Shown here: positions 7,470 to 15,112 of the stretch, one piece after another | Position numbering within the stretch: the stretch's first letter is position 1 | Layout of the letters: the number at the start of each line of letters is the position of its first letter | NCBI RefSeq assembly: GCF_000260115.1 | Contig: NZ_JH651379.1 | Span: forward strand, 2,769,466-2,833,465 | Direction: 5' to 3' | From: Galbibacter orientalis DSM 19592 | GTDB lineage: Bacteria; Bacteroidota; Bacteroidia; Flavobacteriales; Flavobacteriaceae | DNA length: 64,000 bases | Made by a program: the position numbers and the translations under genes | The notes under the pieces: generated by a model | Databases searched by the model: none | What the model saw: the letters and a program-made list of their open reading frames with translations, nothing else | What the model was told of the DNA's origin: nothing

Positions 7470-8720
7470 ATGATTCAATTTGAGAAGACAAAATCAGTGC
7501 CTATTACCAAAGAAATGGTATGGGAAGCCTACTTACAGGTAAAGCGAAAAGGAAAAAGCGCAGGGATAGATAATCTAAGTATGTCAGATTATGACAAGCA
7601 AAGACATCGACACTTGTACAAGGTATGGAACCGCTTAGCCTCTGGTAGTTATTACCCACCACCAGTTCTACAAGTTGAAATTCCAAAGAAAAACGGATCC
7701 ATTCGCCAATTAGGGATTCCAACCATTAGCGATAGAGTAGCCCAAACGGTGATAAGAAATCAAATAGAAGAAAGACTGGAAATGATCTTTCATCCAGAAT
7801 CCTATGGTTATCGACCTAAACGCAGTGCTCATCAAGCACTTGAACAGGTACGCAAAAACTGCTGGAAATATGATTGGGTGATTGATTTAGACATCAAGAA
7901 TTTCTTTGATGATATCGACCATGACAAGTTGCTTAAAGCGTTAAAGAAACATGTTGAGGAAAAGTGGGTGCTTAAATACATCGAAAGATGGCTCAAAGCT
8001 CCACTTCAAACCCAAAAAGGTGAAATCGTAGCAAGAACAAAAGGCACACCACAAGGTGGGGTGATAAGTCCACTATTAGCCAATCTGTTTCTGCATTACA
8101 CCTTAGATGTTTGGTATGGAAGAATGAAGCCTGCAATTGAATTTGTACGCTATGCAGATGATATTATAATTCATTGTCAGACACAAAAAGAAGCAGAGCA
8201 AATTTTGCAAAGCATAAAAGTAAGACTGGAATCTTGTGGATTAACATTGCATCCTGATAAAACAAAAATTGTGTATTGTAAGGATTTTAGAAGGCAAGAA
8301 AAGTATGAAAAAGTAAAATTTGACTTTTTAGGATATACATTTCAGCCACGCAGCTCAAAATCGAAGAAATCAGGGAAGCTGTTTCTAGGGTTTGACTGTG
8401 CAATCAGCATCCAATCACGCTCACGAATATTTGAAGTGATTAGGAAGATGAAAATTCCAAGAAAGCAATGTGATAGTATTGTAGGTATAGCACATTATTT
8501 AAATCCTAAACTTAGAGGGTGGATACGTTACTTTGGTAAATACCGAGGTTATAGTTTGTCCAAGGTGTTTTATGTACTTCGTATAAAACTAGTAAGATGG
8601 GCAAGATATCGCTATAAACGGTATAGAAATAATCTAACAAATGCTTATAGATGGTTGGACAGGGTTAGAAAACAATTTCCTAGTCTGTTTTATCACTGGT
8701 ATGTTGGATATTCGAATTAA
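7470..8720 (+). CDS. ltrA: Group II intron-encoded reverse transcriptase/maturase
   Basis: The protein (416 aa) has the RT fingers/palm with SYGYRPKRSAHQAL (about 111-124), TPQGGVISPLLANLFLH (about 193-209) and the catalytic YADD (about 228-231). It ends with a maturase/thumb domain (GIIM-like: YLNPKLRGWIRYFG, about 345-360). No HNH endonuclease follows, so retrohoming would rely on single-stranded or hairpin DNA targets, as in class C introns. It lies in intron domain IV between the 5' ribozyme part and domain V and appears intact. The domain V/VI break by the IS110 insertion may leave the protein without a competent RNA partner. Confidence 0.93.
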   Translation: MIQFEKTKSVPITKEMVWEAYLQVKRKGKSAGIDNLSMSDYDKQRHRHLYKVWNRLASGSYYPPPVLQVEIPKKNGSIRQLGIPTISDRVAQTVIRNQIEERLEMIFHPESYGYRPKRSAHQALEQVRKNCWKYDWVIDLDIKNFFDDIDHDKLLKALKKHVEEKWVLKYIERWLKAPLQTQKGEIVARTKGTPQGGVISPLLANLFLHYTLDVWYGRMKPAIEFVRYADDIIIHCQTQKEAEQILQSIKVRLESCGLTLHPDKTKIVYCKDFRRQEKYEKVKFDFLGYTFQPRSSKSKKSGKLFLGFDCAISIQSRSRIFEVIRKMKIPRKQCDSIVGIAHYLNPKLRGWIRYFGKYRGYSLSKVFYVLRIKLVRWARYRYKRYRNNLTNAYRWLDRVRKQFPSLFYHWYVGYSN

Positions 8721-8741
8721 GTGTATAGATTTGTATAAGAA

Positions 8742-8775
8742 GAGCCGTATGATGGGAGACTATCACGTACGGTTC
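8742..8775 (+). ncRNA. Group II intron domain V (catalytic core)
   Basis: The 34-nt hairpin starts GAGCCGTATGATGG and ends CACGTACGGTTC, pairing over the expected stem with the GAGA-like loop. It has the form of a standard domain V. Its 3' strand GTACGGTTC is the sequence matched by the IS110 target guide. Confidence 0.93.
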
Positions 8776-8824
8776 CCTTTAGATTTGAAATAAGAAACAA
8801 TCCATAATTATATTATTGATATTG

Positions 8825-9030
8825 TTGAAAAGAGGGGGTCTGGGGGAGACTAATAACTTATTAAAATTGTTCATATTTTTATCAGGAAGAGTGGGGTGAA
8901 CTTTGTACGGTTCTAGAGCTTAAATCTCTAATCACAGTATTAGTCCCCGCTTTTTTATTCACGGTTACAAAGGACCAGATAGAATACTAATTAGTAATAA
9001 TTACTAAAGGTTTTAGTCAAAGTAACCATT
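8825..9030 (+). ncRNA. Predicted IS110 bridge RNA (target and donor loops)
   Basis: A 5' hairpin GTCT-GGGGG-AGAC (8839-8851) is followed by two stem-bounded loops. Target loop: stem GTGGGG (8891-8896) with CCCCGC (8945-8950). It holds left guide GTACGGTTC (8905-8913), identical to the left target flank 8767-8775, and right guide TCTCTAA (8925-8931), reverse complement of right flank TTAGAGA (10093-10099). Donor loop: stem GGTTAC (8963-8968) with GTAACC (9022-9027). It holds left guide ATAGAATAC (8979-8987), identical to the element's right end 10082-10090, and right guide CTAAAGG (9004-9010), reverse complement of left end CCTTTAG (8776-8782). Guide sense and order agree with the published IS621 bridge RNA model. 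Confidence 0.85.
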
Positions 9031-9048
9031 AATTTAAAAATTTGAAAT

Positions 9049-10044
9049 ATGGAAATTTTAGAAACCCTTGGTGTTGATATCAGCAAAAAAGTAATCGATA
9101 CCCATCTTCACAAAGAAAACCTATTTCAGCAATTTGAAAACAATAAAAAAGGTTTTAAGCAAATGGTTAAGTGGTTAGAAAAGAGTAGTAAAGTCCCTAC
9201 GGAAAACCTTCTGTTCGCTATGGAACATACTGGGATATACTGTCACAGTATATCTCTCTTTCTGTTTGAAGAAAACTTTAATTATGTGATATTGCCTGGC
9301 TTGGAAATTAAACAATCCATGGGAATGACCAGAGGGAAAAATGACAAAGCAGATGCTAAAAGAATAGCTCTTTATTCCTATGAAAAACGGGATCGGCTAA
9401 AATCTAATATTCCAAGTTCTGAGAGCATTGTTAAATTAAAACGCTTGTTCTCGCTACGTGAACGCATGGTAAAACAAAGAGCTGGCTACAAAATGAGTTT
9501 AAAGGAGCAATCGGAAATACTGTCAAAAAGTAAAAATAAACTACTTCTAAAAATTCAGAAAAGACTTATTAAATGTCTCACTAAAGAAATAGATATTCTT
9601 GAAACAGAAATAGAAACTATTATTTCGGAAGACGACAATCTTAAATTCCAGTATGATTTAATAATCACCATTAAAGGTGTAGGTAAACAAACTGCACTTT
9701 ATATGATAGTATTTACAGAGGGTTTTAGAAAGTTTGACAGTTGGAGGAAATTTGCTTCTTATTGCGGTATAGCTCCTTTTCCTAATACCTCTGGTTCAAG
9801 TATAAGAGGAAGAACCAAAGTAAGCCATTTAGCAAATAAAAAATTGAAGAGCTTGTTGGATTTATGTGCTAAATCTTCTATCCAATACAACGAAGAGATG
9901 AAATTATATTACCAGAAAAGAATCGCCTTGGGAAAAAACAAGATGTCTACAATAAATATTATCAGGAATAAAATACTGGCTAGAATCTTTGCTGTTATTA
10001 ACAGAAAATCCCCTTATGTAGATTTAATGAAATATGCAGCATAA
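9049..10044 (+). CDS. IS110-family DEDD recombinase (transposase)
   Basis: The N-terminal RuvC-like DEDD domain shows Asp at about 10 (LGVDISKKVID), Glu at about 59 (FAMEHTGIY) and two Asp at about 99 and 102 (RGKNDKADAKR). The C-terminal Transposase_20 domain contains the helix-hairpin motif TIKGVGKQTA (about 207-216) and the catalytic serine region NTSGSSIRGRTKVSH (about 246-260). The length (331 aa) is normal. It should act with the bridge RNA encoded just upstream to recombine the element's circular junction with its target. All motifs look intact, so the copy may still be active. Confidence 0.93.
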   Translation: MEILETLGVDISKKVIDTHLHKENLFQQFENNKKGFKQMVKWLEKSSKVPTENLLFAMEHTGIYCHSISLFLFEENFNYVILPGLEIKQSMGMTRGKNDKADAKRIALYSYEKRDRLKSNIPSSESIVKLKRLFSLRERMVKQRAGYKMSLKEQSEILSKSKNKLLLKIQKRLIKCLTKEIDILETEIETIISEDDNLKFQYDLIITIKGVGKQTALYMIVFTEGFRKFDSWRKFASYCGIAPFPNTSGSSIRGRTKVSHLANKKLKSLLDLCAKSSIQYNEEMKLYYQKRIALGKNKMSTINIIRNKILARIFAVINRKSPYVDLMKYAA

Positions 10045-10092
10045 ACTAATTAAAAAATATGAAATATAATTTGTTTTAGTCATAGAATACCT

Positions 10093-10132
10093 TTAGAGAG
10101 GCTCGGGGTGAAACTCCCCTTGTCTACTCGAC
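10093..10132 (+). ncRNA. Group II intron domain VI and 3' end
   Basis: GAGAGGCTCGGGGTGAAACT continues into CCCCTTGTCTACTCGAC, the typical domain VI hairpin (CGGGG/CCCCTTG) and an AC 3' terminus. It is displaced 1.3 kb from domain V by the IS110 element. Confidence 0.8.
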
Positions 10133-10149
10133 ACACGACCGTTGGCAAC
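10133..10149 (+). other. attC-like site, 3' part with next cassette junction
   Basis: ACACGACC followed by G^TTGGCAAC completes the attC begun at 6734. The next cassette starts at 10142; no complementary R'' box (GTTGCCAA) is seen downstream, so this may be the eroded end of the array. Confidence 0.5.
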
Positions 10150-10188
10150 AAGCTTGACCCGTCCTGAAATATGTATACACTAAAACAA

Positions 10189-10287
10189 ATGTATATGTAT
10201 AAAAATGATGGATATGTAAGACGCTATAGTGAAAGTTTTAAGCTCAAAGTCCTTGAAGCCTTCAAAAAAAAGAATGCACTAATGTAA
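10189..10287 (+). pseudogene. IS3-family orfA remnant
   Basis: The 32-codon fragment reads GYVRRYSESFKLKVLEAFKK before a stop, the N-terminal helix-turn-helix start of IS3-family OrfA proteins. The preceding TGACCCGTCCTGAAAT stretch looks like an IS terminus. The rest of the element is missing. Confidence 0.6.
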
Positions 10288-10617
10288 TTCTACTTTTGAT
10301 TGTAAATATAAATAATTGTGAAAAATTGATTTACCATAGTCCTCTGTATGTTTATCCCTAGAAAAATTCAAATGCTATTTACTGAATTACAATCACTTAA
10401 TTTATACGTTGCAAAAAATTAATTTATTTTATTGTTTTATTCAAAAACCTCATTATATTTGCACCGCTTTACGGATAAAGCAATACAAAAGGAAAGTTCT
10501 TTACTAAATGAGTTACCGATTCGGTTACCTGAATATTTTAAACTAGGATAACTCATTGATTTTAAATAATATACTGTTGGGTTCAGGCAGGCTGCCACCC
10601 CGACAAAATAGAGTTAC
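10288..10617. other. Non-coding stretch before tRNA-Arg
   Basis: No gene is visible. It contains the tRNA promoter at 10432-10461 and a short inverted repeat GAGTTA (10510-10515) / TAACTC (10549-10554) in the transcribed leader. Confidence 0.5.
10432..10461 (+). promoter_or_regulatory. Bacteroidota-type promoter for tRNA-Arg
   Basis: A -33 TTG (10432-10434) is separated by 19 bp from a -7 TATATTTG (10454-10461), matching the TAnnTTTG consensus of Bacteroidota sigma-ABfr. Confidence 0.65.
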
Positions 10618-10691
10618 GGGCTCGTAGCTCAGCTGGATAGAGCACCTCCCTTCTAAGGAGGCGGTCATAGGTTCGAATCCTATCGGGCTCA
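10618..10691 (+). tRNA. tRNA-Arg (anticodon TCT)
   Basis: The acceptor stem GGGCTCG pairs with CGGGCTC through two G-T wobbles. D-stem GCTC/GAGC, anticodon stem CCTCC/GGAGG with loop CTTCTAA (anticodon TCT) and T-arm ATAGG-TTCGAAT-CCTAT are all present. CCA is not encoded. It reads AGA codons. Confidence 0.95.
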
Positions 10692-10692
10692 C

Positions 10693-10725
10693 AAAAAGCT
10701 TCACTTGTAAAAGTGGAGCTTTTTT
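10693..10725 (+). terminator. Rho-independent terminator after tRNA-Arg
   Basis: AAAAAGCTTCACTT and AAGTGGAGCTTTTTT form a stem with a GTAA loop and a terminal T run. Confidence 0.8.
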
Positions 10726-10943
10726 GTTTTATGTTAGTTATAATTATTAATTTTTTAAATATTCTTACACACTATTCAAATAAAAAGTAACTGTAGGGAG
10801 GTAGATTTAATGTGTTGATTTTATAAACCTTTAGTTCTCTTAAAAATAAGAAGTGTTTTTAAAAGTAAAAAAAGTAGTTTCTATGCTCCTAAAATACATT
10901 CTTATAGACCAATTTTTTTACTTTTTTATTATGATTTTAAAGT

Positions 10944-11447
10944 GTGAAGCTATCAATTAAAAGTTATATTTTTGAAAAAAAATTAAGCGTGATTTTAGAT
11001 ATTCTTATTGCTATGTTGTGGAGTGTATCTCCGTTTGGAGAAGCAAAGGTGGGAATTCCCTATGCAATATTTAATAATGTAAATATGTATGTGTCTTTCT
11101 TGACATGTTTCTTAGCAAATGTGCTTGTTTTTCCTATAATGACTTTTTTCCTAGATTACTTAAATAAACATTTATTGCGTTGGAATTTTTACAAAAGAAG
11201 CGCCATAAAGATAGCTAGAAGAGTAAAAACTGGTGCTGGATCTAATATTGGTAAATTTGGCTTTTGGGGAATTATACTTTTTGTAATGCTCCCAATACCA
11301 GGAACTGGTGTTTATGCTGGTAGTATAGCGTCCTATCTTTTTAGAATGCCGTATAAGCAAGCTTTTCTAGCAAATACTATAGGAATTTTCTTTTCTTGTG
11401 TAATGGTGATGGCTATGACAATGGCTACATATCATGGTATAAATTAA
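10944..11447 (+). CDS. Small multidrug export (Sm_multidrug_ex / YqaA-like) membrane protein
   Basis: The 167-aa protein has about four hydrophobic segments and the family signatures SPFGEAKVGIPYAI (about 30-43) and GIILFVMLPIPGTGVYAGS (about 111-129). The family is named after a small-multidrug-export annotation, but its transport role is poorly established. The start is a GTG at 10944 since the nearby ATG at 10931 is in another frame. Its end overlaps by 4 bp the convergent end of the broken AraC gene. Confidence 0.75.
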   Translation: MKLSIKSYIFEKKLSVILDILIAMLWSVSPFGEAKVGIPYAIFNNVNMYVSFLTCFLANVLVFPIMTFFLDYLNKHLLRWNFYKRSAIKIARRVKTGAGSNIGKFGFWGIILFVMLPIPGTGVYAGSIASYLFRMPYKQAFLANTIGIFFSCVMVMAMTMATYHGIN

Positions 11448-12130
11448 TGTTTTAATTTGCTAGGTACAAATCCAAATTTCTTTTTGAAAGCTGTTGAGAA
11501 ATGTTGCGGGTTTTTATAGCCTATTATTTCTGAAACTTGAGTCACCGATAAATTTTTATCAGTTAGCAACTTTTTGGCTTTTGTCATTTTTAAATTATTG
11601 ACGCAACAAAAAATTGTTTCTCCGTAGAGGGTTTTAAATCCTTTTTTAAGTGTAAATTCATTTGTACCAACAATTTTAGATAATTTTTGAATGGTAATAG
11701 GCTCTTTATAATGTTTTAATAAATATTCTTTGGCCTTTTTAATTTTCATGGTGTCTATAACAGAAATATCACTTTCCTTTTTTGTTTTCAAGGAATTATA
11801 TTGATCAAGCTGTAATAATAACAATTCTAATATTTTTGAGTGAAGAAATAACTTCCTATACTCTCCTTCCCATGGGGAATTTATAATGTCTTCAATAACA
11901 ATTTTCATAGCGGAATGAATAGCATTATTTTCTTTGCTGATGCACCCCGTTTTATTCTCATTAATAAGCTCTTTAAAGTCGTTAAAATTTGCTTCAGAAG
12001 GAATTAGATTTTTAAAGAATTTGGTGTTTAGTTGGATGATTAAAAAATGAGACTTTGTATCCTTAAATTCAATTTCAGTAGAATCATTTTTACAATGGAA
12101 TATAGTATGTGTATTGCTCGTAAATAGGTG
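11444..12130 (-). pseudogene. PchR-like AraC regulator, C-terminal fragment (cut by IS21)
   Basis: This fragment holds the linker and the double helix-turn-helix DNA-binding domain, ending QHFSTAFKKKFGFVPSKLK. Joined at the shared CACCTATTT to the fragment at 14664-14966, the frame is continuous (...NTPHLF-TSNTHTIF...), giving a normal ~330-residue regulator. The layout resembles PchR-type regulators of siderophore uptake. The fragment alone lacks the sensor half; any translation would begin inside the IS end. Confidence 0.88.
12122..12130. repeat. Target-site duplication, IS21 left side
   Basis: AAATAGGTG here is repeated at 14664-14672, directly flanking the IS21 element. A 9-bp duplication restores the araC reading frame when one copy and the element are removed. 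Confidence 0.85.
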
Positions 12131-12282
12131 CAAAAAACGGGCATAGTATACCACCCACAGCGGATTAAATTGAGCATAGTGCGGCGGGTGAAAGTGAACC
12201 ACCTACAGCGGACGAAAGTGAACCACTAAAAAATCGATTCTATTTGTAAAGCTTTAAATATCTTTTTTTATAAAAAGATATT

Positions 12283-13827
12283 ATGGCCAACAAACAAATA
12301 GATATGCGAAAAATAAAACAGATTTTCAAACTCTTCAGTGAAGGAATCAGTAAGCGCCAAATAAGCCTAATCACAGGGCTGTCGCGTAATACCATCACTA
12401 AGTACATTGACTTTTTTAAGCGCTATCGGCTTACCGATTACGAAGTGTCCGCCATGACGCTCGAGGAGCTGAACAGACTTTTTAAAACCAACCAAAAAGG
12501 TAAGAGCCAGCAACTATTGACCCTAGAGACGTATTTTCCCTATTTTGACAAAGAACTGCGCAAAACAGGGGTAACCAAAGAGTTGCTTTGGCAAGAGTAC
12601 CTTTCCAAACATCCAGATGGCTACAAACTTTCCCAGTTTAGGTATTGGTATCGTGAGTGGGTTAAAGAAGTGTCTCCAGTGATGCATTTTACACACAAAG
12701 CGGGCGATAAACTTTTCATTGATTTTACGGGCAAGAAGCTTTCCATAGTAGATCGTTACACAGGTGAAATACAAGATCTAGAGGTCTTTGTCTGTGTATT
12801 GGGCAGTAGCCAATATACTTATGTTGAGGCCTGTGAGAGTCAAAAGAAAGAAGATTTTATAGCTTGTATAGAAAACGCACTTTGGTTTTATGGCGGTGTA
12901 CCACAGGCTTTAGTGCCCGATAACTTGAGGGCAGCAGTCACTAAAAGCAGTCGTTACGAACCAAAAGTAAATGAAACTTTTATTGATTTTTCTGAGTATT
13001 ATGAAACCTCGGTACTTCCAACCAGGGCCTACAGGCCTAGGGACAAGGCCATCGTCGAAAATGCCGTGCGTATTATATATACACGGGTCTTTGCGCCACT
13101 GCGCAACCAAACTTTTCATACTAAAGCTGCACTGAATAAGGCTATATTAGAACTTCTTAAAACCCATAACAACACATCTTTTAGGGGGCGTGAATATTCT
13201 CGCTATTCGTTATTTGAAGAGATTGAAAAACATCAGCTTAAACCATTGCCAGCAAAACGCTATGAGATTAAACGTTACGCTAATGCAACGGTTCATAAAA
13301 ACAGCCACATTTATTTTAGCAAAGACAAACACTATTATAGTTTGCCCTATCAGCATATAGGCAAACGTATTAAAGTGGTTTACTCAGATAGCACCATAGA
13401 GATGTTCTACCAACAGGAACTACTTACAGTCCATCCAAGAAACAAACAAAAATATGGGTATAGCACGATAAAGGAACACATGCCTTCCCGTCACCGCTTT
13501 ATCAGCGAGTGGAGCAGTGAAAAATTCATTGCCTGGGCAGAGCAGGTTGGTAAACATTGCAAGGTGCTAATCATTAACATATTAGAAAAGAAACAACACC
13601 CAGAGCAATCCTATAAATCATGTCTGGGCATATTGCACCTCACTAAGAAGGTAGGCAATACGAGGTTGGACAATGCCTGCAAGCGTGCCTTGGACTATGG
13701 TGCTCATAACTATAATATCATAGAACGTATCCTTAAAAACGGCTGGGACACTTTAGATGAAAATATCGAAGACCAACCAGATATCCCAAACCATAGCAAT
13801 ATTAGGGGAAGTCATTATTACAAATAA
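12283..13827 (+). CDS. istA: IS21 transposase IstA
   Basis: The protein (514 aa) has an N-terminal helix-turn-helix (ISKRQISLITGLSRNTITKY, about 19-38) and an RNase H-like integrase core. The acidic residues are visible in KLFIDFTGKKL, ALVPDNLRAAV and DKAIVENAVRI, followed by a C-terminal beta domain. It performs DNA cleavage and strand transfer with the IstB ATPase. Appears intact. Its 3' end overlaps the untranslated lead of istB. Confidence 0.95.
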   Translation: MANKQIDMRKIKQIFKLFSEGISKRQISLITGLSRNTITKYIDFFKRYRLTDYEVSAMTLEELNRLFKTNQKGKSQQLLTLETYFPYFDKELRKTGVTKELLWQEYLSKHPDGYKLSQFRYWYREWVKEVSPVMHFTHKAGDKLFIDFTGKKLSIVDRYTGEIQDLEVFVCVLGSSQYTYVEACESQKKEDFIACIENALWFYGGVPQALVPDNLRAAVTKSSRYEPKVNETFIDFSEYYETSVLPTRAYRPRDKAIVENAVRIIYTRVFAPLRNQTFHTKAALNKAILELLKTHNNTSFRGREYSRYSLFEEIEKHQLKPLPAKRYEIKRYANATVHKNSHIYFSKDKHYYSLPYQHIGKRIKVVYSDSTIEMFYQQELLTVHPRNKQKYGYSTIKEHMPSRHRFISEWSSEKFIAWAEQVGKHCKVLIINILEKKQHPEQSYKSCLGILHLTKKVGNTRLDNACKRALDYGAHNYNIIERILKNGWDTLDENIEDQPDIPNHSNIRGSHYYK

Positions 13828-13843
13828 ATTTAAGCCAAAAACA

Positions 13844-14574
13844 ATGAATAAACAGACATTGGAACACATGAAACAACTAAGGCTATACGGTATGTACAGA
13901 GCCTTTGACAGCAGTTTATCGCCACAAAGTATAAACTACACCAATGATGAACTCATCGCATATCTGCTCCAAAGCGAATGGGATGATCGTCAAAACAGAA
14001 AAATAGAACGGTTAACAAAAGCGGCGCGTTTTAGGTACAGTGCCGTTATGGAAGCTATCGATTTTGATGCTTCAAGACATCTGGATAAAAATCAAATACA
14101 ACGCTTTGCTAGCTGTGAGTTTATAAAGCAAAAACAGAATATCCTTATCACGGGAAGTACAGGTGCTGGAAAAAGCTATATGGCATCAGCTATCGGTCAT
14201 CAGGCGTGTTCATTGGGATATAAGGTCATGTATTATAACACGAATAAACTTTTTACCATGCTTAAAACATCAAAAGCAGATGGCTCTTATCTAAAACAAA
14301 TCAATAAACTAGAAAACAAGACCTACTGATTATTGATGATTTTGGACTTAAAGCTTTAGATGCCATAAATAGGCATTCCTTTATGGAAATTATCGAAGAT
14401 AGGCACGGAGAACACAGTATTATTATCGCTTCACAATTACCAGTGGAAGCATGGCATGAAATTATAGGAGAACAAACCATCGCAGATGCCATTTTAGACC
14501 GTCTTGTACATAATGCACACAGAATAGATATTAAAGGAGAATCTATGCGTAAAAAAATGAAAAATAAAGACTAA
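13844..14574 (+). pseudogene. istB: IS21 helper ATPase IstB, frameshifted
   Basis: The start MNKQTLEHMKQLRLYGMYRAF is at 13844, 16 bp after istA. Walker A GSTGAGKS is intact. Near 14313-14316 an A run is one base short: the frame reads KLENKTY and stops, whereas adding one A gives KLEKQDLLIIDDFGL (Walker B) and continues cleanly to 14574, ending MRKKMKNKD. The AAA+ ATPase is therefore split just before Walker B. Unless frameshifting or a sequence error is involved, this IS21 copy should lack its target-selection ATPase. Confidence 0.88.
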
Positions 14575-14663
14575 ATTTAACCACAAATGAATCGATTTTG
14601 AGCACTTACTTTGCTATGCTCACTTTCATCCGCTGTAGGTGGTTCACTTTGCCCGCCCTATCC

Positions 14664-14966
14664 AAATAGGTGAGGGGTGTTATTTTTATTAAAATATACT
14701 TTTGAATACCCTTCTAAAACAAAAATCATTTCAATAACTCTCTCCGAATAATTGCAGACAATTCTTGAATTTTTAGTTGTTGAATAGTTTCCATGTCCTA
14801 TTCTAAATTCTTCAAAATTAGATTCTTTATACCATCCTTTTATGCTTGATTCATCAAATACAGTTTGAGTTTCAATAGTGTTTTTCTCGTCTATTTGGAT
14901 ATTTGTGTCTCCAAAATTAAATTGAGTAGGCTTTGTATTATTTATGTTAATTTCAAGTGTTCTCAT
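14664..14966 (-). pseudogene. PchR-like AraC regulator, N-terminal fragment (cut by IS21)
   Basis: The ~100-residue sensor half begins MRTLEININNTKPTQFNFGD and runs to NKNNTPHLF, where the IS21 target duplication starts. It keeps the native promoter and the GCGTA operator pair at 14978-15003 just upstream, so a short inactive peptide could still be made. The DNA-binding half is at 11444-12130. Confidence 0.88.
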
Positions 14967-14972
14967 TATTCC

Positions 14973-15003
14973 TAATTGCGTAGGTTTTATTCCTTAAAGC
15001 GTA
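14973..15003. promoter_or_regulatory. 21-bp-spaced direct repeat operator (copy 1, araC promoter)
   Basis: GCGTA at 14978-14982 and 14999-15003, each preceded at the same distance by TTCC (TTCC-N5-GCGTA). It lies between the AraC regulator and the divergent gene at 15113. The same pair recurs at 15774/15795 and 19200/19221. Confidence 0.7.
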
Positions 15004-15050
15004 GGTTGTAGCTTTATAGGATGGTTTATTTTTGACTGTAAAAATAGTTA

Positions 15051-15075
15051 TTTAAAATAAATCTAAATAAATATA
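15051..15075. promoter_or_regulatory. Fur-like AT-rich box (copy 1)
   Basis: AATAAATCTAAATAAATATA, near-identical to boxes upstream of 15889 and 19295. Iron-locus context suggests a Fur-type site; the protein is not identified here. Confidence 0.4.
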
Positions 15076-15112
15076 GGCTGTTTTTTTATTTGATATATAA
15101 AATAGAAGGGGA

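Larger units (their letters stand above)
8779..10092 (+). mobile_element. IS110-family insertion sequence inside the group II intron
   Basis: The element is 1314 bp. CCTTTAGA occurs at both junctions (8776-8783 and 10090-10097); removing one copy plus the element rejoins domain V to domain VI. Which bases are core (CT?) and which are shared by donor and target cannot be separated by eye. A ~265-bp non-coding left end precedes the transposase gene and ~45 bp follow it, the layout of IS110-group elements with the bridge RNA in the left end. Confidence 0.85.
6919..10132 (+). ncRNA. Group II intron inserted in an attC site, itself interrupted by an IS110 element
   Basis: The 5' end GTGTGCC (6919) fits the GUGYG boundary. 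The intron-encoded protein is at 7470-8720 and a canonical 34-nt domain V at 8742-8775. Domain VI and the 3' end (CTACTCGAC, ending 10132) come only after the IS110 element. Flanking exons together form a pairable attC arm, which supports both borders to within about 2 bp. Intron RNA without the insertion would be about 1.9 kb. The separation of domains V and VI by 1.3 kb should impair splicing. The class is not certain; lack of an endonuclease domain and insertion beside a hairpin/attC suggest a class C-like element. Confidence 0.85.
5361..10141 (+). mobile_element. Integron cassette with DUF983 and AraC genes; its attC is split by nested insertions
   Basis: GTTGTGCAT (5360-5368) is the exact reverse complement of ATGCACAAC (6734-6742), which defines the cassette. 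The terminal attC continues to 6918, is interrupted by a group II intron (itself interrupted by an IS110-type element), and resumes at 10133-10149, ending in the next junction G^TTGGCAAC at 10141. Without the insertions the cassette would be about 1.57 kb. Confidence 0.65.
12131..14663 (+). mobile_element. IS21-family insertion sequence
   Basis: The 2533-bp element has istA and istB genes. Its ends contain multiple terminal repeats: left ACGGGCATAGTATACCACC (12138 on) matches right GCGGGCAAAGTGAACCACC on the other strand (14657 downward). A second internal copy of GTGAACCACCTACAGCGG lies at 12194-12211. It is flanked by the duplication AAATAGGTG and inserted in an AraC-type regulator gene. 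Confidence 0.92.

Noticed and set aside
8905-8913. GTACGGTTC in the IS110 left end as a leftover piece of the intron
   Set aside because: The identity is confined to nine bases placed in a stem-bounded loop, and an independent right guide plus two donor guides match as well; a captured intron fragment would not explain those.
10618-10691. tRNA-Arg as integration site of the accessory region
   Set aside because: No duplicated tRNA 3' end was found on the left, and the array seems to end about 470 bp before the tRNA.
14383-14574. Separate small gene after istB
   Set aside because: It is the C-terminal part of IstB after the one-base frameshift, not an independent gene.
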